Of a stretch of DNA of 64,000 nucleotides, positions 43,971-52,578 are shown piece by piece. Position numbers and translations under genes: made by a program. Each line of letters opens with the position of its first letter. Position 1 is the stretch's first letter. This DNA is from Tectiglobus sp965247245 (GTDB taxonomy: Bacteria > Pseudomonadota > Alphaproteobacteria > Rhizobiales > Hyphomicrobiaceae), in assembly GCA_965247245.1 (NCBI GenBank), contig CBDFGV010000003.1:1-64000 (forward strand), written 5' to 3'. The notes beneath the pieces are model-generated. The model searched no databases. It worked only from the letters and a program-made list of their open reading frames with translations, and was not told the DNA's origin.

Positions 43971-45319
43971 CGAACGGCGGCCTCCATCAATTTGGAGAGC
44001 GGTCCCAAGCCAGAAGCTGTTTCAAGTGACATGATCTCATCATGCACCGCCTGAGCGCCTTCATGGGTCCACAGCCGCTCGGTCAGGCTCAGATACTTAT
44101 CGCGTAGCTCCGCGGGCTGGTAAGGGTCTGACCAGTCTCCGCGATTGGTTTCCGTCGCCGCCGCCAATTCACTTCCATCGGTCAGGGTAATTGACAGTCT
44201 GGCTGGACGGCGCGCCGGCAATTGTGCCGTCATGCTTGGGTCTTCGCGTACGACGACCTTAGCGGCCAGCGCCCGGATGTCCTCGCGCCCCACTTGGTCC
44301 CATGTGAAACTTCCAACGCCACTCGACTCATTAATGATGGTCGTGGCCAGAGAGAACGGCAGCGAGAACTTGCCCGCCAGCGTGTTCTGCGGTTCCGGAT
44401 CATCCAGTTCGACGGCAAGCGAATAAGTATCGACCTCAATGCGCGCGATATGATCCGGGTTAAGTTGGCCATTGGCTGACGATTGGATTGTATTGAGCGC
44501 ATCAAGTGCCGCGTGATTGAAACGGCAGCAGGAATGCATCTTGAAGTAATTGCGCGTCACTTCCCAACGTTCTCCGAGGTCTTCAACAACAGCCTTAGGA
44601 TCAAAAGTGTCGGAAACAACTTTCCCGTAAACATGCGCCACACCATCAACCTCGCCGCAAAAGCCTGCGTCGACGAGATCGCCGGTCATAATGCCCATCT
44701 GGCCGCTCACTCCGGCAAAGGAGTTGCGCACAGTGCCACCCTCCAGCATGGTCCTGCGGCTTGTTGAAAGCCCCAGAGTTGCGCCAATATTGATGGCCGT
44801 CTTCATCTTGTCAGTATCGTAGCCGGCAAGGCGGGCAACAACGGTCGACGCATTGATCGAGCCCCAAGTGCCGTGGGGGTGCATCGTGAGGCGCAGCGCC
44901 GATCCTATTCCGACCCGCGCCCCTACGTCGTAACCAATCGCAACGGCGGCGAGGAAGTCTGCACCGCTGACGTCGTTGGCCTGTGCTGAAGCCAGCGCAG
45001 CCGGCACTGTGTGTATACCGGGATGCCCTTTCGAGAAGGTCTGACCTTCATCCATCTCCAGGAATGTGCCGGCAGTCCCATTGATAAGTGCAGCTTGGCT
45101 GGTCGATGTATTGCGAGCCGTCCCGAGGATCAAAGCCGGACCGTTGACTTGCGCATTGGCGGAAGTGTGCAAGGCCTGCATTTCCGGTTCAGCGTTGCCG
45201 CCGACAATCGCCGCGATGCAGTCAGCGACAATCAGTTTGGTCCGCTCAATGGCCGCTTCGGGAACATCGGTGGTCGGATATTCAGCTGCGAAGCGAGCAA
45301 GTTCATCGAGGTATGTCAT
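43967..45319 (-). CDS. MmgE/PrpD family protein
   Basis: A 450-residue member of the MmgE/PrpD family, which includes 2-methylcitrate dehydratase, cis-aconitate decarboxylase and iminodisuccinate epimerase. Typical blocks are DCIAAIVGG, NGTAGTFLEMDEG, GYDVGARVG, HPHGTWGSINA and HSCCRFNHAALDA. No methylcitrate cycle genes are nearby, so methylcitrate dehydration is unlikely; an epimerase or decarboxylase role is possible. It converges with the oxygenase gene and is divergent from the Asp/Glu-racemase-family gene. Confidence 0.9.
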   Translation of the reverse strand: MTYLDELARFAAEYPTTDVPEAAIERTKLIVADCIAAIVGGNAEPEMQALHTSANAQVNGPALILGTARNTSTSQAALINGTAGTFLEMDEGQTFSKGHPGIHTVPAALASAQANDVSGADFLAAVAIGYDVGARVGIGSALRLTMHPHGTWGSINASTVVARLAGYDTDKMKTAINIGATLGLSTSRRTMLEGGTVRNSFAGVSGQMGIMTGDLVDAGFCGEVDGVAHVYGKVVSDTFDPKAVVEDLGERWEVTRNYFKMHSCCRFNHAALDALNTIQSSANGQLNPDHIARIEVDTYSLAVELDDPEPQNTLAGKFSLPFSLATTIINESSGVGSFTWDQVGREDIRALAAKVVVREDPSMTAQLPARRPARLSITLTDGSELAAATETNRGDWSDPYQPAELRDKYLSLTERLWTHEGAQAVHDEIMSLETASGLGPLSKLMEAAVR

Positions 45320-45422
45320 GACGCGATCCCAATAATGGAGCAGTATGCAAGGTAACAGTACGTTGGTTCATGCTGCGTTCGCAATCGATGTCATGTCATG
45401 GGTACGATAAAAGGGAGACACA

Positions 45423-46187
45423 ATGCATAAAGTTCTGGTCGTCGTTCCATTTCCGATGAGTGAAGAAAATCGGGCGCAACGTCGCGAACAGCTCAATGCA
45501 GTGTCGCTCGGCCCTGACATTACGTTTGAGTTTGAGAGCGTCCGCGTGGCACCACGCAACTATGTCAGCGCGGCTGACATGACCATTGCGGACTTCGGTG
45601 TGTACGAAGCCGGTGTGTCCGCTGAGGAGCGCGGTTTTCACGCGGTCTGCATCGACACAATGAGCGACTCTGGTGTCGCAGCTTTGCGTTCGGAGCTGAG
45701 CATCCCGGTCATCGGGCCGGGCCGCGCGTCCGTCCTGACAGCGCTAATGTTCGGGAATCGCTTTTCGATCCTCGCGATGTGGCCGCACTGGCAGCACCTC
45801 TACGACAAGACATTAAGCGACCTCGGGCTGCACCAGAACTGCGCATCGATCCGCAGCATCGATGCGACGCCGGATAACCAAGCCCTACTTGCTGGCAAGG
45901 AAGACGATGTTTTTCCACTCTTAGAGGCTGAAGCCAGAAAGGCCATTGAGGAAGATGGCGCTGACGTCATTCTGCTGGGCTCAACGACTATGCATCAGGC
46001 ACACGGATACCTGGCCAAGCATTTGCCCGTTCCGGTCATCAATCCCGGACCGTTGACCTACAAGCTAGCCGAAGCGGCGCTGGGGCTGGGGCTGACACAT
46101 AGTCGCCAGGCCTACCCGGCGTCTCCGGCACCCAAGCCTGATGTCATTCACGCCATGGTTGATGCTGCCGAGAAATTTGATCACTAA
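45423..46187 (+). CDS. Asp/Glu/hydantoin racemase family protein lacking both Cys
   Basis: A 254-residue protein with the fold pattern of the Asp/Glu/hydantoin racemase and arylmalonate decarboxylase superfamily. The two Cys residues that do the chemistry in active members are missing: the first motif reads DTMSDSG with Thr79 at the Cys position, and the second reads LLGSTTM with Ser187 at the Cys position. A Cys76 lies three residues earlier, out of register. Racemisation by the standard two-base mechanism is therefore unlikely. It is convergent, with a 4-base overlap, with the end of the hyuBA operon. Confidence 0.82.
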   Translation: MHKVLVVVPFPMSEENRAQRREQLNAVSLGPDITFEFESVRVAPRNYVSAADMTIADFGVYEAGVSAEERGFHAVCIDTMSDSGVAALRSELSIPVIGPGRASVLTALMFGNRFSILAMWPHWQHLYDKTLSDLGLHQNCASIRSIDATPDNQALLAGKEDDVFPLLEAEARKAIEEDGADVILLGSTTMHQAHGYLAKHLPVPVINPGPLTYKLAEAALGLGLTHSRQAYPASPAPKPDVIHAMVDAAEKFDH

Positions 46188-47590
46188 TCGGACAGGGCTT
46201 GCCGCGCGGCTGCGTCTCCGGCGACTGCGCCAAATGCGACTGCAGTCAGCAATCCGTTACCGGAGAGATAGCCAGAGATGTCTGGCCCTGAAACACCGCA
46301 TGCGGCTCCGCCTCCGGCAAACAGATTGGGCAGGGCCGAACCGTCTTTGCGAAGCACGCGGGCCTCACGGTCAATCATCAGGCCGCCCTGCGTGTGAAAC
46401 AGCGCACCAGTGACACGCACGGCATAGTAAGGAGCCTCCAGTCCGGGCTTGTCTGTAAAGTCTCGCCCAAATGGATCCGATGCCTGACCCTTTTGGAACG
46501 AGCCAACCTCAGAGAACGTTGTGCTCAAGGCGTCCAGTGGCACACCGATCTCATCTGCAAGCGTGGTCATGCTATCGGCCGAACGGACGGCGCCAACTTT
46601 GCAGGCCTCTACAAAATCAGGGAAACCCTGCGCGAAGTCGTAGAGCCGCTGGTCGAAGATGTTCCAGGCTGTACTTTCCGGCTGTTGCAGGACAGGAATG
46701 GATTGCTCCGAATAGCCCGAATGCTCATTCGAGAAACGCCGTCCTTCGACATTGACCTGGAAACCACCTTCCATCATCAGCGCCCAGGTGATCAAAATCC
46801 CATGCGGATGAGCGAGTGAGCCATGACCCTGACAGCCGGACAGATGCCGCGCATCAGCGCCTAGGGCTGCGCCCCAGAGTATGGCGTCGCCCATGTTCCC
46901 CGCATGTCCGTAGTACGGCGCGTCGGCCATCGGTGGAATGTGCTGGCGCACGAGATCGCGATTGCCACCATAGCCGTTGCACGCGAGAACAATTGTCTGG
47001 CACCCAATTGTTTCTGATCCGCCGTCGGGTCGCTGCAGCGTAACACCCTGGACCACATCCTTATCAACCAGGAGCTCTGTGACCAGCGCAGACGTGAGCA
47101 CCGGGATGCCGCTGGCCTCGACGGCATTCCCGAGCCGCGTGATCAATGCCGCGCCTGTCTTCTCCGGCGTGGTATGCATCCGATGACGGGCATGGCCGGG
47201 ATAAAGAAAATCATCGAGCACAACCCACTCAAGGCCATGGTATTCTTCAAGCCAATCTAACGCCGGAGCGATAGAGTCGACCGCCAAGTTGACCAGCGTG
47301 GATTCGGATGTGTTCTTCGACTTGGCCTGGATATCCTGTTTGAAGAGTTCAGCGGTATCTTGTTCGGCCAGACCCGCTGCGCGCTGACATCGCGTACCAG
47401 CAGCCGGAATGAAACCCGATGACATTGCAGTCGAGCCCGACAGAGTGGGCTCGCGCTCAAGCACCACGACCTCGGCACCGGCATTGTGCGCCTTTAGAGC
47501 GGCGGTGAGCCCACATGCGCCGCCACCGATCACCAGTACGGGAACGTGGCTGTCGAACGCCTGGCCGGCAGCTGAGCGGATCGTGCTCAT
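46184..47590 (-). CDS. FAD-dependent oxidoreductase (FAD_binding_2)
   Basis: A 468-residue flavoprotein of the fumarate reductase/3-ketosteroid dehydrogenase type: VLVIGGGACGLTAALKA near residues 18-34, GSTAMSSGFIPAAGTR, IVLACNGYGGN, and the C-terminal TQGGLMID with GGGAACGVSG. It probably oxidises or desaturates a substrate or reduces an enone. Its ATG overlaps the TGA of the isochorismatase-fold gene by four bases, making it the last gene of the hyuB-hyuA-isochorismatase-FAD operon. Confidence 0.92.
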   Translation of the reverse strand: MSTIRSAAGQAFDSHVPVLVIGGGACGLTAALKAHNAGAEVVVLEREPTLSGSTAMSSGFIPAAGTRCQRAAGLAEQDTAELFKQDIQAKSKNTSESTLVNLAVDSIAPALDWLEEYHGLEWVVLDDFLYPGHARHRMHTTPEKTGAALITRLGNAVEASGIPVLTSALVTELLVDKDVVQGVTLQRPDGGSETIGCQTIVLACNGYGGNRDLVRQHIPPMADAPYYGHAGNMGDAILWGAALGADARHLSGCQGHGSLAHPHGILITWALMMEGGFQVNVEGRRFSNEHSGYSEQSIPVLQQPESTAWNIFDQRLYDFAQGFPDFVEACKVGAVRSADSMTTLADEIGVPLDALSTTFSEVGSFQKGQASDPFGRDFTDKPGLEAPYYAVRVTGALFHTQGGLMIDREARVLRKDGSALPNLFAGGGAACGVSGPDISGYLSGNGLLTAVAFGAVAGDAAARQALSD

Positions 47591-48189
47591 AACGCGCCTC
47601 GAATGAGGGCGACGGCTTCGGCGCAGGTCTTTACCTCCGAAACCGACGACAGAGCCGCAACCGCCGTCGTATGAGTATCCTCTGAAAAGGCAGCACAGCC
47701 GTCCGATAGCAGGATCGTATGGAAGTCACGGACATGGGCTGCGCGCAGCGTTGACGCCACGCCTCCATTGGTGACAATCCCGCAGATCATCAGCGTTTCT
47801 ATTCCGGCCTTGCGCAAAACCCACTCCATGCGGGTCTGATAGAAAGCTGTGTATGCAACCTTTTCCACTGTGAGGTCAGCTGGTTGCAGCGTGTCCACCA
47901 GCTGATGCCCCCAGGCGCCGGGTTCAAAATCTCCCTTCGCCAAGAACGGACGTAGCTGCTTGAGATGAGGTGAGATAAATGGCTCACCAGCCTTGCCCGG
48001 CACGAGTGTGAATTGCGTCGAGACAATCCACCCTCCCGCTTCGCGCAGGGCGTTGGCAACCGGCAGCACACGATCCGGTAGCGCAGCGATGGAAGATGCT
48101 GACTGCCCTGCACGCCCATAAGCACCATCGGCATGCAGAAAGTCGTTCTGCAGATCGACGATCAAAAGTGCGGTTGATCCGGGTACCAT
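47587..48189 (-). CDS. Isochorismatase-fold hydrolase lacking the catalytic Cys
   Basis: A 200-residue protein of the isochorismatase/cysteine hydrolase superfamily. Asp12 (LLIVDLQNDF) and Lys110 (VEKVAYTAFYQT) of the triad are present, but the Cys of TNxCVxxT is Gly143 (TNGGVAST). Nicotinamidases, N-carbamoylsarcosine and maleamate amidases need that Cys; true isochorismatases (EntB, PhzD) have Gly there, so a non-cysteine hydrolysis is possible. ATG 48189 shares a base with the hyuA stop (TAATG); a longer start at 48222 would overlap hyuA. It is coupled to hyuA before it and the FAD enzyme after it. Confidence 0.88.
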   Translation of the reverse strand: MVPGSTALLIVDLQNDFLHADGAYGRAGQSASSIAALPDRVLPVANALREAGGWIVSTQFTLVPGKAGEPFISPHLKQLRPFLAKGDFEPGAWGHQLVDTLQPADLTVEKVAYTAFYQTRMEWVLRKAGIETLMICGIVTNGGVASTLRAAHVRDFHTILLSDGCAAFSEDTHTTAVAALSSVSEVKTCAEAVALIRGAL

Positions 48190-50240
48190 TACTGAGAGCC
48201 TCTTTCGATGACCAGGTTCCAATGACTGTCGACACGACCTTGCAATCCCGGGTCAATGAAGATCGTCGTGTCTGGCTGCTCTAGCAGGCAGGGCCCGGAT
48301 AGTTTCTCGTCGATGCCTAGCCTCAACCGGTCATAAACTTTGGCATCGTGCCACGCACCGTTGCAAAAAATCCGGCGTTCACCGATGACGCAGTCTGTAG
48401 CGGTCGCGGACTCGTTGGGACCGAGCACGCGCATGTCAAACGGCGGGCGCTTGCCAATCGCAACCACGCGATAGTTCACAATGCGGATCGGAATGTTGTC
48501 GAGCAGGCGACCAAAGCGGGCACGATAGCTCTCTTCGAAAGCCCTGACGATATCGGTTTGCTGCAATCCGCCATCGGGCATGGAGAGAGACCCCGCAACC
48601 GTGTGCGTCTGGCCGACGTATAGCATATCCAGTTCGAAAAGCGTTTCCCGGGCAACGAAGTCAACACCGGCCTGGGTGAGCAAGGATTGCAGCTCATCAG
48701 CGACACCGCGCAACTCAGTCTCAAGTTCTGAACAGTTAATGTCACTCAGTAACGTATTGACCGTTTTGACCCGATCATGCCGCATGTCTGCGACTACGCA
48801 TCCGAGCGCTGACGTAACACCGGGATATCTTGGAACGACGGCACCGTTCAAGCCGCATTCGTTGATCAGTGCACCGGCATGAAGCGCACCACCACCGCCG
48901 AACGGCATCGCATAAAACTTTGCCGGATCATGGCCGCGCTCGATCGAGACAAGACGAATAGCACCAGCCATTTTAGCGTTAGCAACGCGGAGGATGGCTT
49001 CGGCGGCATCTTCGGCGCAAAGACCTAGCGGCTCGCCAATCGCCCGTTCAATAGACTCGCCGGCAGCGTTCAAGTCGAGTGCCGCCAGCTTGCCACCGAT
49101 GGGACGCGCGGCGTTGATCCGGCCGAGGACAAGGTTGGCGTCCGTGAGCGTCGGTTCGGTATTGCCCTGGCCGTAGCAAACAGGACCCGGATCCGAACCC
49201 GCACTTTGTGGGCCGACCTGCAGGAAGCCGCCAGCATCAATTCGGGCAATGGACCCGCCCCCGGCTCCGATGGTTGTGATCTCGATCATCGGCGTGCGTA
49301 TCACCATGCCGAAGTCGATTTGCGTTTGTGCTGTCAGCTCGGCCGCGTCATTGGCGATCAGTGAAACATCAAAAGAGGTGCCACCTAGATCGCACGTGAT
49401 GATGTTCTCATACCCCGCCGCAGCGGCAATCGCCTGTGCCGCGCGCACGCCAGCTGCCGGTCCTGACAATGCCGTGCGCGCTGGAATAGCCTTTGCGGTG
49501 TCAACCGACATGACACCACCGTTGGACTGCACGATCATCAGATCACCAGCGAAGTCAGCGGCCCGCAATCCGCTATCAAGTCGGTCGAGGTAGGATGAGA
49601 CGACGGGCTGCAAATAAGCGTTGAGGGTCGCGGTAGACAGCCGCTCAAACTCCCGGATTTCCGGCAGGATCTCTGTGGCACACGTGACGTAGGCATTGGG
49701 CCAGACATCTCGTACAGCGGCCGTAGCAAGACGCTCATTCTCGTCATTGGCGTAACTGTTGATGAAGAAAATGCAGACTGACTGGCAACCGGACGCCACC
49801 AACTGCTGTGCCTTTGCTTTCACGTCCGCGGGATCAACAGCTTGACGCACAGTCCCGTCGGCCAGTGTGCGCTCAGCTACTTCCAGGCGCAGGTTTCGTG
49901 GGACGACGGCCTCGAACTGACCCCACAGGCCCCAGGTCGTCGGACGGTCACGGCGGCGCATTTCCAGGACGTCGCGAAATCCTGCCGTTGTGATGATGCC
50001 TGTTCTCGCACCCTTGCGTTCGAGCAACGCATTGGTGCCGGTCGTCGTGCCGTGAATGATGTTGAGTATCTCACCAAAGTCCGGCAGGGCATGTGAAATG
50101 CCCTCAACCAATCCGCGGGACTGGTCATCCAAGGTCGACGGCGTCTTGACGACCTCCGCAGTGCCTTTCTCGTTGTCGAGGACGAAGATATCGGTGAAGG
50201 TTCCGCCGACATCAACGCCGACGCTGTATCGCTTGGCCAT
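48189..50240 (-). CDS. hyuA: Hydantoinase/oxoprolinase subunit A (HyuA)
   Basis: A 683-residue A subunit. It has VDVGGTFTDIF at the N terminus but a variant middle motif CDLGGTSFDVSL and FGGGGALHA, unlike the GGTSTDV and GGAGPLHA of the other two copies, so it represents a separate branch with probably a different substrate. It lies 2 bases after hyuB and overlaps the isochorismatase-fold gene by one base. The order hyuB before hyuA is reversed compared with the other two pairs. Confidence 0.93.
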   Translation of the reverse strand: MAKRYSVGVDVGGTFTDIFVLDNEKGTAEVVKTPSTLDDQSRGLVEGISHALPDFGEILNIIHGTTTGTNALLERKGARTGIITTAGFRDVLEMRRRDRPTTWGLWGQFEAVVPRNLRLEVAERTLADGTVRQAVDPADVKAKAQQLVASGCQSVCIFFINSYANDENERLATAAVRDVWPNAYVTCATEILPEIREFERLSTATLNAYLQPVVSSYLDRLDSGLRAADFAGDLMIVQSNGGVMSVDTAKAIPARTALSGPAAGVRAAQAIAAAAGYENIITCDLGGTSFDVSLIANDAAELTAQTQIDFGMVIRTPMIEITTIGAGGGSIARIDAGGFLQVGPQSAGSDPGPVCYGQGNTEPTLTDANLVLGRINAARPIGGKLAALDLNAAGESIERAIGEPLGLCAEDAAEAILRVANAKMAGAIRLVSIERGHDPAKFYAMPFGGGGALHAGALINECGLNGAVVPRYPGVTSALGCVVADMRHDRVKTVNTLLSDINCSELETELRGVADELQSLLTQAGVDFVARETLFELDMLYVGQTHTVAGSLSMPDGGLQQTDIVRAFEESYRARFGRLLDNIPIRIVNYRVVAIGKRPPFDMRVLGPNESATATDCVIGERRIFCNGAWHDAKVYDRLRLGIDEKLSGPCLLEQPDTTIFIDPGLQGRVDSHWNLVIERGSQ

Positions 50241-50242
50241 GC

Positions 50243-51892
50243 TCAGCGTCCGTCCTCAGTGACATACCCCATGGCAACATCATTTTCTCTGAGTTGCGGA
50301 TCGCGTTCATTCGGATCGCCGTAGCCGCCACCGCCCGGTGTCTCCAAGCGTACGCGATCACCGTGTTTCAGTTTGACGCCATGAACCTTGGATGTCATTG
50401 CAGGTTCGACCGGGCTGCCGCCCTCCGGGTAGAAGAAGCGGTTGGTTGCACCGTTGCCGCCGCCAACCACGCCACGTGGGGGAAAGCGGCCGCGCTCGCC
50501 AAACAAGAACGCGTCGGCCTGCTCTTCCAGTAGTTCAATTTCATAGACCGCGCCGAGGCCACCGCGGTGCTTACCATCGCCGCCTGAATTGTTGCGCAGG
50601 GCCCATTCTGTAAACATCACAGGGTAGGCTGCCTCAAGGATCTCCAGTGGCGGAATTGTTGCCATCGATATCGGCGCATTGCCGTGGCTCAGTCCGTCAC
50701 CATCGGGATGACCACCATGTCCGCCACCGAAGAAGGAGAACATCACCCAGCGGGCACCATTGGCGCGGGTGCCGGCCAGTGATAGCGCATTGATGGTGCC
50801 ATAGGCGCAGCCATTGGCTCTCTCCGGTACCAGCTGCGCGATAGCTTGAAACGTGATGTCGATGAGACGCAGGATCGTCTCTGTATAACCACCAACTGGT
50901 TTGGGCGCTTCGACTGATAGGATCGACTCCGGATCGATCTTGAATGTCACCGGCTCCAACACTCCGGCATTCGCCGGGACATCATGGAAGACATGCTTCA
51001 GCGCGACGTAGCAGGCGGCGATCGTTGTTGAGCGCGCGATGTTGACCGGACCAGCACAGGCGGGTGACGAGCGTGTAAAGTCCAGGGTCAGTTGATCACC
51101 CTTGATGATCATGTCGAGGGCAATCTTCAACGGCTGATCGACAATACCATCGTTATCGAGCCAATCTTCAGCTGAGACTGTTCCATCCGGCAGGGCGCTG
51201 ATCTCGGAACGCATATGGGCAGCAGCTCGCGCCTTAAACTCTCGCATCGCGCCGGCCACTGTGTCGTCGCCATATTCATCCAACAGCGCTTCCATGCGGC
51301 GCGTGCCAAGTTCCAATGCATTGATCTGGCCATTCAGGTCGCCGTAGAGTGAGTTCGGCAAGCGCGAGTTGGCAGACAAAATGTCGACGATTTCTGAACG
51401 GAACTGGCCCGCATCGTAGAGTTTCACCGGCGGAATCAGCATGCCTTCCTGGAAGCTTTCCGTGGCCACGGGATTATAGTTGCCGGGGACATTGCCGCCG
51501 ACATCATGCCAATGGCCGACGGAGGCCAGATAACAGAACACCTTGCCGTTGCGGAATAGCGGCTTGACCAGGCGAAAATCGCTGAGATGAGTGCCGCCAA
51601 GATAGGGATCGTTGAAGATCCAGACGTCACCGTCCTTGGGGCCGCCATCTCCTTGAGCTTTGTCGATCACGGCCTTAACAGCGAATGCCATGACGCCGAC
51701 AAAGATCGGCAGGCCAGATTTGCCCTGGGCAAGAGTTTCACCAGTTTCGGGATCATAGATGCCATGCGAGGCATCGTGTGCCTCCGCGATTATCGGGTTG
51801 AACGCGGAGCGGAACAATGTCGCGTCCATCTCGTCCGCAATCTGCTCCAGGCGTCCTTTCAGAATAGCAAGAGTAACCGCGTCAAGGCTCAT
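50243..51892 (-). CDS. hyuB: Hydantoinase/oxoprolinase subunit B (HyuB)
   Basis: A 549-residue B subunit with NDPYLGGTHLSDF, GNNSGGDGKHRGG-type glycine-rich segments (about 455-470) and TPGGGGYGDPNERD near the C terminus, without the long tail of the hyuB at 14767. ATG 51892 is taken as the start, since LDAVTLAILKGRLEQI is the usual beginning; the in-frame GTG at 51904 and a start at 51976 are alternatives. It is the first gene of the four-gene operon and is divergent from the cobalamin riboswitch. Confidence 0.91.
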   Translation of the reverse strand: MSLDAVTLAILKGRLEQIADEMDATLFRSAFNPIIAEAHDASHGIYDPETGETLAQGKSGLPIFVGVMAFAVKAVIDKAQGDGGPKDGDVWIFNDPYLGGTHLSDFRLVKPLFRNGKVFCYLASVGHWHDVGGNVPGNYNPVATESFQEGMLIPPVKLYDAGQFRSEIVDILSANSRLPNSLYGDLNGQINALELGTRRMEALLDEYGDDTVAGAMREFKARAAAHMRSEISALPDGTVSAEDWLDNDGIVDQPLKIALDMIIKGDQLTLDFTRSSPACAGPVNIARSTTIAACYVALKHVFHDVPANAGVLEPVTFKIDPESILSVEAPKPVGGYTETILRLIDITFQAIAQLVPERANGCAYGTINALSLAGTRANGARWVMFSFFGGGHGGHPDGDGLSHGNAPISMATIPPLEILEAAYPVMFTEWALRNNSGGDGKHRGGLGAVYEIELLEEQADAFLFGERGRFPPRGVVGGGNGATNRFFYPEGGSPVEPAMTSKVHGVKLKHGDRVRLETPGGGGYGDPNERDPQLRENDVAMGYVTEDGR

Positions 51893-52130
51893 GTCGTGCC
51901 GCACTCCATGGTCTGTGGGCGTCGTCTTCGAGTTGATTACGTCGTTTGTAGCGTTCAATTGCGCGAACGGCAGCAAAATCTTGCATCCGATTGTCGCCGA
52001 CAGTTACCGGAGAATCGTGATCGTGCCCTTTGGACGGCAACTGGACCTCGTTCCTTGTTAGCATAATCTGAGAGGGCGCTAGGTGATCGTGTAAAGGGCT
52101 TGTCATCTCAAACGACCAAGACTACAACGA

Positions 52131-52325
52131 GTGTACTTGGTGCTTCGAGCCGCAAGGACGAGGCTTAAAAGGGAACCCGGTGCGCCGTACCCAACAGGGA
52201 GCAAGACCGGGGCTGTCCCCGCAACTGTAAGCGGTTGGCCCGCTCGTAATGCCACTGGCCGGATTTGGCTGGGAAGGTGAGCAAGAGGCCAATAACCGCG
52301 AGCCAGAAGACCTGCCAGGTAGTTC
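52131..52325 (+). ncRNA. Cobalamin (B12) riboswitch
   Basis: The stretch carries the core of a cobalamin riboswitch in the right order: AAAAGGGAACCCGGTG (52167-52182), the GGGGCTGTCCCCGCAACTGTAA block (52209-52230), GCCACTGG (52252-52259), GGGAAGG (52271-52277) and the B12 box AGCCAGAAGACCTGCC (52301-52316). The ends are approximate. It lies on the plus strand just before a 47-residue membrane protein and a metal ABC transporter, so it most likely represses that transporter when adenosylcobalamin is plentiful. A likely cargo is then cobalt, though other metals are possible. Confidence 0.93.
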
Positions 52326-52371
52326 ATTTTCCCATCGAGAGGGGCGGGTGACCCCACGAAGGAGCGCTTGC

Positions 52372-52515
52372 ATGTCTCTGACGCCAATACTCCGTGATAA
52401 AGAGAGTCGATCCCACGATCTGACGACCATCAGTATGGTCGACAGCCTTGTTGTGACTGGCCTCCTTTGTACTGCCATCTGGGCTCTGATCGCCTTGACC
52501 ATCCTGGCAACTTAG
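52372..52515 (+). CDS. 47-residue single-span membrane protein
   Basis: ATG 52372 is preceded by GAAGGAG at 52358-52364, an excellent ribosome-binding site 7 bases away. The 47-residue product has a polar N terminus and one hydrophobic span at about 24-46 ending at the C terminus (LVVTGLLCTAIWALIALTILA). It is the first gene after the riboswitch and precedes the metal transporter ATPase gene by 63 bases. It is not CbtB, which has a His-rich end. It could be a small accessory subunit of the transporter, comparable in role to CbiN. No homologue is recalled. Confidence 0.7.
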   Translation: MSLTPILRDKESRSHDLTTISMVDSLVVTGLLCTAIWALIALTILAT

Positions 52516-52578
52516 TCGGCGGCTGAACGCGCGCAGTCAGCTCGTGCCAAGCCCGAACAAGCTTTACCAGGATACACC

